DNA from: Planctomycetota bacterium
GTDB taxonomy: Bacteria > Planctomycetota > Planctomycetia > Pirellulales > Pirellulaceae
Length of the DNA: 55,508 nt
Reading direction: 5' to 3'
Assembly: GCA_017303505.1 (NCBI GenBank)
Contig: JAFLCP010000036.1
Coordinates: forward strand, 1-55,508
Shown here: one piece after another, positions 52,363 through 55,508 of the stretch
Layout of the letters: the number at the start of each line of letters is the position of its first letter
Position numbering within the stretch: the first letter of the stretch is position 1
Notes under the pieces: generated by a model
The model's database searches: none
Seen by the model: the letters and a program-made list of their open reading frames with translations, nothing else
What the model was told of the DNA's origin: nothing
Position numbers and translations under genes: made by a program

Positions 52363-53670
52363 ATGCGTCCTAATTTCCGTCGAAATAGTTCACCTCCGCC
52401 ACGTGCGCCGAGGACGATTCAAAACCCCGCCCCTGCCCCACTTTCTCCAAGTTCTGACGCAGTGCTGTCGGTCGTAACGATCGGTTCTGAAATTCGTCAT
52501 CCATCGATTTACAAAAAACGAATTTCGGACATCGACGGTTATCCAGAACCAGGTGAATGGGTGGCCGTACGAACAGAGCCCAAAGGTAACTTTTTCGGCT
52601 ACGGTATTTACAACCCTTTGGCCGAGATATCGTTGCGGATGTTTCGTTATTCTTCGCAACGTCCCGATCGTGCTTTCTTTGAACAACTCTTGCAACAGGC
52701 GATATCGCTACGCACCGATGTTTTGAATCTTCCTGCGAAGACAGACACATATCGGTTGGTGCATGCGGAAGCGGATGGCTTTCCTGGTTTGGTCATCGAT
52801 CGCTTTGGCGATACGTTGAGTGCCGAAGCATTTAGTTTGGGCATGTTCCAGCGCGGTCCCGAAATTTTGGAAATGGCTTGTCAATTAACGGGTGCGTCGC
52901 ATTGGTTGTTGCAACCGAGTCCGCATTCCGAAGATCAGGAAGGCTTTGCTGCCGAGCCGCTCAAATCAGCTGGTGCACCGGCTGCAATTACCGTGCAAGA
53001 ATATGGGACTCGCTTTCGCGTGAAGTTTGAAGGAGGCCATAAGACTGGCTTCTTCTGCGACCAGCGTGAGAACCGCCGCATGCTGGCTGAGTTCACCGCA
53101 GGCAAAAGTGTGCTCGACCTCTGTTGTTACAGCGGAGGGTTCGCGATCCAGGCCAAGGTCTTAGGTAAAGCCGAAGAAGTTGTGGCTGTCGATCTTGATG
53201 AACGACCATTACAACAAGCCAAAGAGAACGCGAATTTGAATCAAGCTCGAATCAAGTTCGCGCAATCAGACGTCTTTCCTTACATGCGAGACTTAATTCG
53301 CGTCGGCAAACAATATGACGTAGTGGTTTTGGATCCACCGAAATTGATTCGCTCGCGAGAAGAAATCGAGGAAGGGACTCGCAAACACTTCGACCTAAAT
53401 CGTTTAGCCATGCAATGCGTTAAGCCGGGTGGTATTTTGTTGACGTGCACTTGTGCAGGGCTGTTGGCGGGAGATGAGTTTCAACGCTTGGTTATATCTG
53501 CATCGAAACAAGCGGGACCATTAGATGGCACACTGGATGATGGGCGACCGAGGCACGCACCCCGGCCGATGCAGATTTTGCATCGAACCGGAGCGGGGCC
53601 TGATCATCCGATTTCTGCTTGGTGTCCTGAAACGGAATATCTCACCGCGATATGGGCGCGGATGGGATAA
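52363..53670 (+). CDS. RlmI-type class I SAM-dependent rRNA methyltransferase
   Basis: This 435-residue protein matches the RlmI/YccW group that methylates a cytosine of 23S rRNA. It has an N-terminal ~35-residue Pro/Ser-rich tail, then a PUA-like domain (IYKKRISDIDGYPEPGEWVAV), and a Rossmann methyltransferase core with FEGGHKTGFFCDQRENRR, VLDLCCYSGGFAIQA, VVAVDLDERPLQQAKENANL, VVLDPPKLIRSR and GILLTCTCAGLL. The last part (QAGPLDGTLDDGRPRHAP) is also family-like. It ends 19 bp from the convergent AIM24 gene. Confidence 0.9.
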   Translation: MRPNFRRNSSPPPRAPRTIQNPAPAPLSPSSDAVLSVVTIGSEIRHPSIYKKRISDIDGYPEPGEWVAVRTEPKGNFFGYGIYNPLAEISLRMFRYSSQRPDRAFFEQLLQQAISLRTDVLNLPAKTDTYRLVHAEADGFPGLVIDRFGDTLSAEAFSLGMFQRGPEILEMACQLTGASHWLLQPSPHSEDQEGFAAEPLKSAGAPAAITVQEYGTRFRVKFEGGHKTGFFCDQRENRRMLAEFTAGKSVLDLCCYSGGFAIQAKVLGKAEEVVAVDLDERPLQQAKENANLNQARIKFAQSDVFPYMRDLIRVGKQYDVVVLDPPKLIRSREEIEEGTRKHFDLNRLAMQCVKPGGILLTCTCAGLLAGDEFQRLVISASKQAGPLDGTLDDGRPRHAPRPMQILHRTGAGPDHPISAWCPETEYLTAIWARMG

Positions 53671-53689
53671 TGCCGTGGCGGCCTATGGA

Positions 53690-54400
53690 TTAATTGTTCT
53701 TCGTGGGGCGGAACTGATTAATCCATGAAAGGTAAGGAGCCGCATAACGCGTCTGAATCCAAAGTTTGCCTTGCCCTTGGAAACGACAGACTAAGCCTTC
53801 ACCGCTGAAGAAGAGCCTCTTGAAGCCACCGCCGCGCAAACCGGGGAGTGTGGTGACGTTGTACATCAAGGTATCTTCAAACGCGACGATGTAGCCGGTG
53901 TCGACCATGAAGTCGCCACTCACATCGATTTGAAGAACAGCACCATAGGAATTGAAAAAGATATCGCCTTGCCCAGAAGCTTTAAGCAACACAAGGCCTT
54001 CACCACTGAAGAAACCTTTGGCACCTTGCCACTTGCCGGTTACATCAACGCCATCGCTGTGAGCCATAAAAGCACCGCGTTGGAGCATGAGTGAGCCGCC
54101 GGAAAGATGATAATGTTGTGTGTCACCTAGATGGCCCGGTGCGAAAACCACTTCGCCCGCTCCACGTGCAGCGGTGAACGTGTTGACGATCATGCTTTCG
54201 CCACCAAACATTCGTCCCAGTGACTTCAGCGCGCCACCTTTGAGGCCCGCCTTCATGTCCAGCGTCGGTGACATCGAAGCCATCGCTGACGGCTCAGCGT
54301 GCACACGCTGACCTGGTTGAAGTTTCACGGTGAGCAATGAAAAGTCGGGTCGTAAACTAATTTCGTGTTCGAGTTGGGCTGACATATTTGTGAAATCCAT
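53690..54400 (-). CDS. AIM24/TIGR00266 family protein, copy 1
   Basis: This 236-residue beta-rich protein belongs to the AIM24/TIGR00266 family. It shows the family pattern of Gly-rich strands: KSLGRMFGGESMIVNTFTA, PGHLGDTQHYHLSGG, FFSGEGLVLLKASGQGDIFF, VDTGYIVAFEDTLMYNV and RLFFSGEGLVCRFQGQGKLW. No signal peptide or membrane helix. Function is unknown; mitochondrial AIM24 supports inner-membrane organisation. Start could also be the Met five codons in. It is one of three tandem copies on the minus strand. Confidence 0.9.
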   Translation of the reverse strand: MDFTNMSAQLEHEISLRPDFSLLTVKLQPGQRVHAEPSAMASMSPTLDMKAGLKGGALKSLGRMFGGESMIVNTFTAARGAGEVVFAPGHLGDTQHYHLSGGSLMLQRGAFMAHSDGVDVTGKWQGAKGFFSGEGLVLLKASGQGDIFFNSYGAVLQIDVSGDFMVDTGYIVAFEDTLMYNVTTLPGLRGGGFKRLFFSGEGLVCRFQGQGKLWIQTRYAAPYLSWINQFRPTKNN

Positions 54401-54430
54401 GTGGATTGTGAAAGTTGAGTGAATGAGTGA

Positions 54431-55114
54431 TTAGCGAGGACGGAGTTTAGGACCTAGAAGTTTGCCAAAGCTCGGAGGGTTATGGCTTTGGCAATAGAGT
54501 GTCCCTTGGCCTTGGAACTTGCATACAAGTCCTTCACCACCCAGGAAGCTGCCGATCAAACTCTTGCCAGCTTTGCCGATACGAAATTGCAACGTATCTT
54601 CAAAGGCAACGATGTGTCCTGTATCGACGGTGTACTCGCCATTGACTTGAATAGGATAGATGGCACCATAGCTACTTAGGAACAGATCCCCTGCTCCGCT
54701 GCACTTCACCCAAAACATCGATTCACCGCTAAAGAGTGCGGATGAAAAGCCTTGCCATGAGGTGTCGATTTCGATATTGCCGGTGGAGGCCAACCAACTG
54801 GTACCTTGCACAATCATGGTGCCTCCGGTCAATGTGTGATGGACGCAATCACCCATCATGGCTGGTCCGATCAGTAATGACTGATTCGATTGTTGTGCCG
54901 TGAAATGATTCAAGAAAAAGTTCTCGCCGGAGAACATTCGCTTCAAGCCTTTGATGATTCCTCCTGAACCTCCTCGACTTTTCGAGGTCGTGTTGACCGT
55001 GAGACCCGTGGACATAGCGATCATCGCGCCCACTTCGCAAGTGATTCCTTCCCCTTGCTCAAGTTGAAAGCGAATGGCGGTGGCCGCAGGGCGGCAAAGC
55101 ATTTGGTATTTCAT
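54431..55114 (-). CDS. AIM24/TIGR00266 family protein, copy 2
   Basis: This 227-residue protein is the second tandem AIM24 copy. Family patterns are GGIIKGLKRMFSGENFFLNH, IGPAMMGDCVHHTLTGG, ALFSGESMFWVKCSGAGDLF, VDTGHIVAFEDTLQFRIG and FLGGEGLVCKFQGQGTLYCQ. It keeps the same strand order as copy 1 but differs in the N-terminus. It lies 30 bp upstream of copy 1 on the same strand, so the two are probably one transcript. Confidence 0.9.
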   Translation of the reverse strand: MKYQMLCRPAATAIRFQLEQGEGITCEVGAMIAMSTGLTVNTTSKSRGGSGGIIKGLKRMFSGENFFLNHFTAQQSNQSLLIGPAMMGDCVHHTLTGGTMIVQGTSWLASTGNIEIDTSWQGFSSALFSGESMFWVKCSGAGDLFLSSYGAIYPIQVNGEYTVDTGHIVAFEDTLQFRIGKAGKSLIGSFLGGEGLVCKFQGQGTLYCQSHNPPSFGKLLGPKLRPR

Positions 55115-55176
55115 AATAGGTAGAGTGAGTTATTGGTGTGTGGAATGGGAAACAGAGGTAGTGAGATCGCAGACGA

Positions 55177-55508
55177 TTAGTAAAGATGTGAATTGGTCCA
55201 AGCGGCCAAGCCATCAAATGAACGTGACTGCATATAGATCTTGCCCGGTCCCTTCACTCGAGTCACCAAACCTTCACCACCAAAGAAACTCGAAAAGATG
55301 CCCCCTGCCAAGCCAAGGCGGATGCTGATCGAAGGCTCATAGGCCACCAAATGGCCTGTATCAACGATGTACTCGTCTTGGATGTCGCGGGTGAAGATCG
55401 CCCCGTAGGCCCCGAACCACACACGCCCTTTGCCACTCACTTTCAACCGAAACAAACCTTCGCCGCCGAAGTAGCTTCTCCAGCCTGCCCAACCCAATCC
55501 AAGATTGA
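55177..55508 (-). CDS. AIM24/TIGR00266 family protein, copy 3, 5' end cut by window
   Basis: The last ~110 residues of a third AIM24 copy are visible: YFGGEGLFRLKVSGKGRVWF, VDTGHLVAYEPSISIRLGL and FSSFFGGEGLVTRVKGPGKI. The frame stays open to the window edge (N-L-G before the first in-frame TTG codon), so the gene continues beyond 55,508. It lies 62 bp upstream of copy 2. Confidence 0.85.
   Translation of the reverse strand, partial: NLGLGWAGWRSYFGGEGLFRLKVSGKGRVWFGAYGAIFTRDIQDEYIVDTGHLVAYEPSISIRLGLAGGIFSSFFGGEGLVTRVKGPGKIYMQSRSFDGLAAWTNSHLY

Overview
The window looks like chromosomal DNA from a member of the Planctomycetota, probably of the Pirellulales type. The evidence is gene content, not a marker gene: a formaldehyde-activating-enzyme homologue, a BlaI/BlaR1-type pair, a planctomycete-type leucine-rich-repeat lipoprotein, a SnoaL-like secreted protein, a YgiQ radical SAM protein, many secreted proteins of unknown function and a protein kinase. 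Base composition is moderate. I found no rRNA, tRNA, CRISPR array, insertion sequence or prophage gene.

Left part (1-23,700). A truncated M56 (BlaR1-like) peptidase gene is coupled to a blaI-type repressor gene whose upstream region carries two operator-like dyads. A compact three-gene cassette follows, ending in an HNH nuclease. Next come an NhaC antiporter and a soluble histidine kinase with a response regulator that carries an excisionase/MerR-type HTH. Housekeeping genes follow: mnmG, thiC (with a probable TPP riboswitch and terminator in its leader), holA, serS, an M20 dipeptidase, clpS, an LRR lipoprotein and a glucose-dehydrogenase-like enzyme. Several intergenic gaps hold clear intrinsic terminators.

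Middle (23,700-30,400). Four exported-protein genes lie on the minus strand: two related ~495-residue proteins flank a Pro/Gly/Asn-rich TPR protein and a SnoaL-like protein.

Central cluster (30,605-42,912, minus strand). This is the most unusual part of the window. In transcription order it encodes a Ser/Thr kinase, a double-AAA ATPase, a solute-binding protein fused to OmpA, a membrane-anchored VWA protein, a second solute-binding/OmpA fusion anchored in the inner membrane, a two-helix coiled-coil membrane protein, a PspA/IM30-like protein, a solute-binding lipoprotein, an ABC permease and an ABC ATPase. An intrinsic terminator separates the lipoprotein gene from the permease and ATPase genes. 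I read this as an ABC importer of the taurine/nitrate/urea-carboxylase-associated type joined to a membrane-stress and envelope-tethering module. I do not know a described system with this composition.

Right part (43,100-55,508). A creatininase-family amidohydrolase, trmB overlapping a gamma-carbonic-anhydrase-like gene, a divergent Fae homologue, a YgiQ-family radical SAM protein and a membrane protein with a TAXI-like solute-binding domain come first. A DUF885 peptidase follows, whose signal peptide and catalytic body lie in different frames. The window ends with an RlmI-type methyltransferase and three tandem AIM24/TIGR00266 paralogues, the last cut by the window edge. Palindromic repeats fill the gap near 46.2-46.4 kb.
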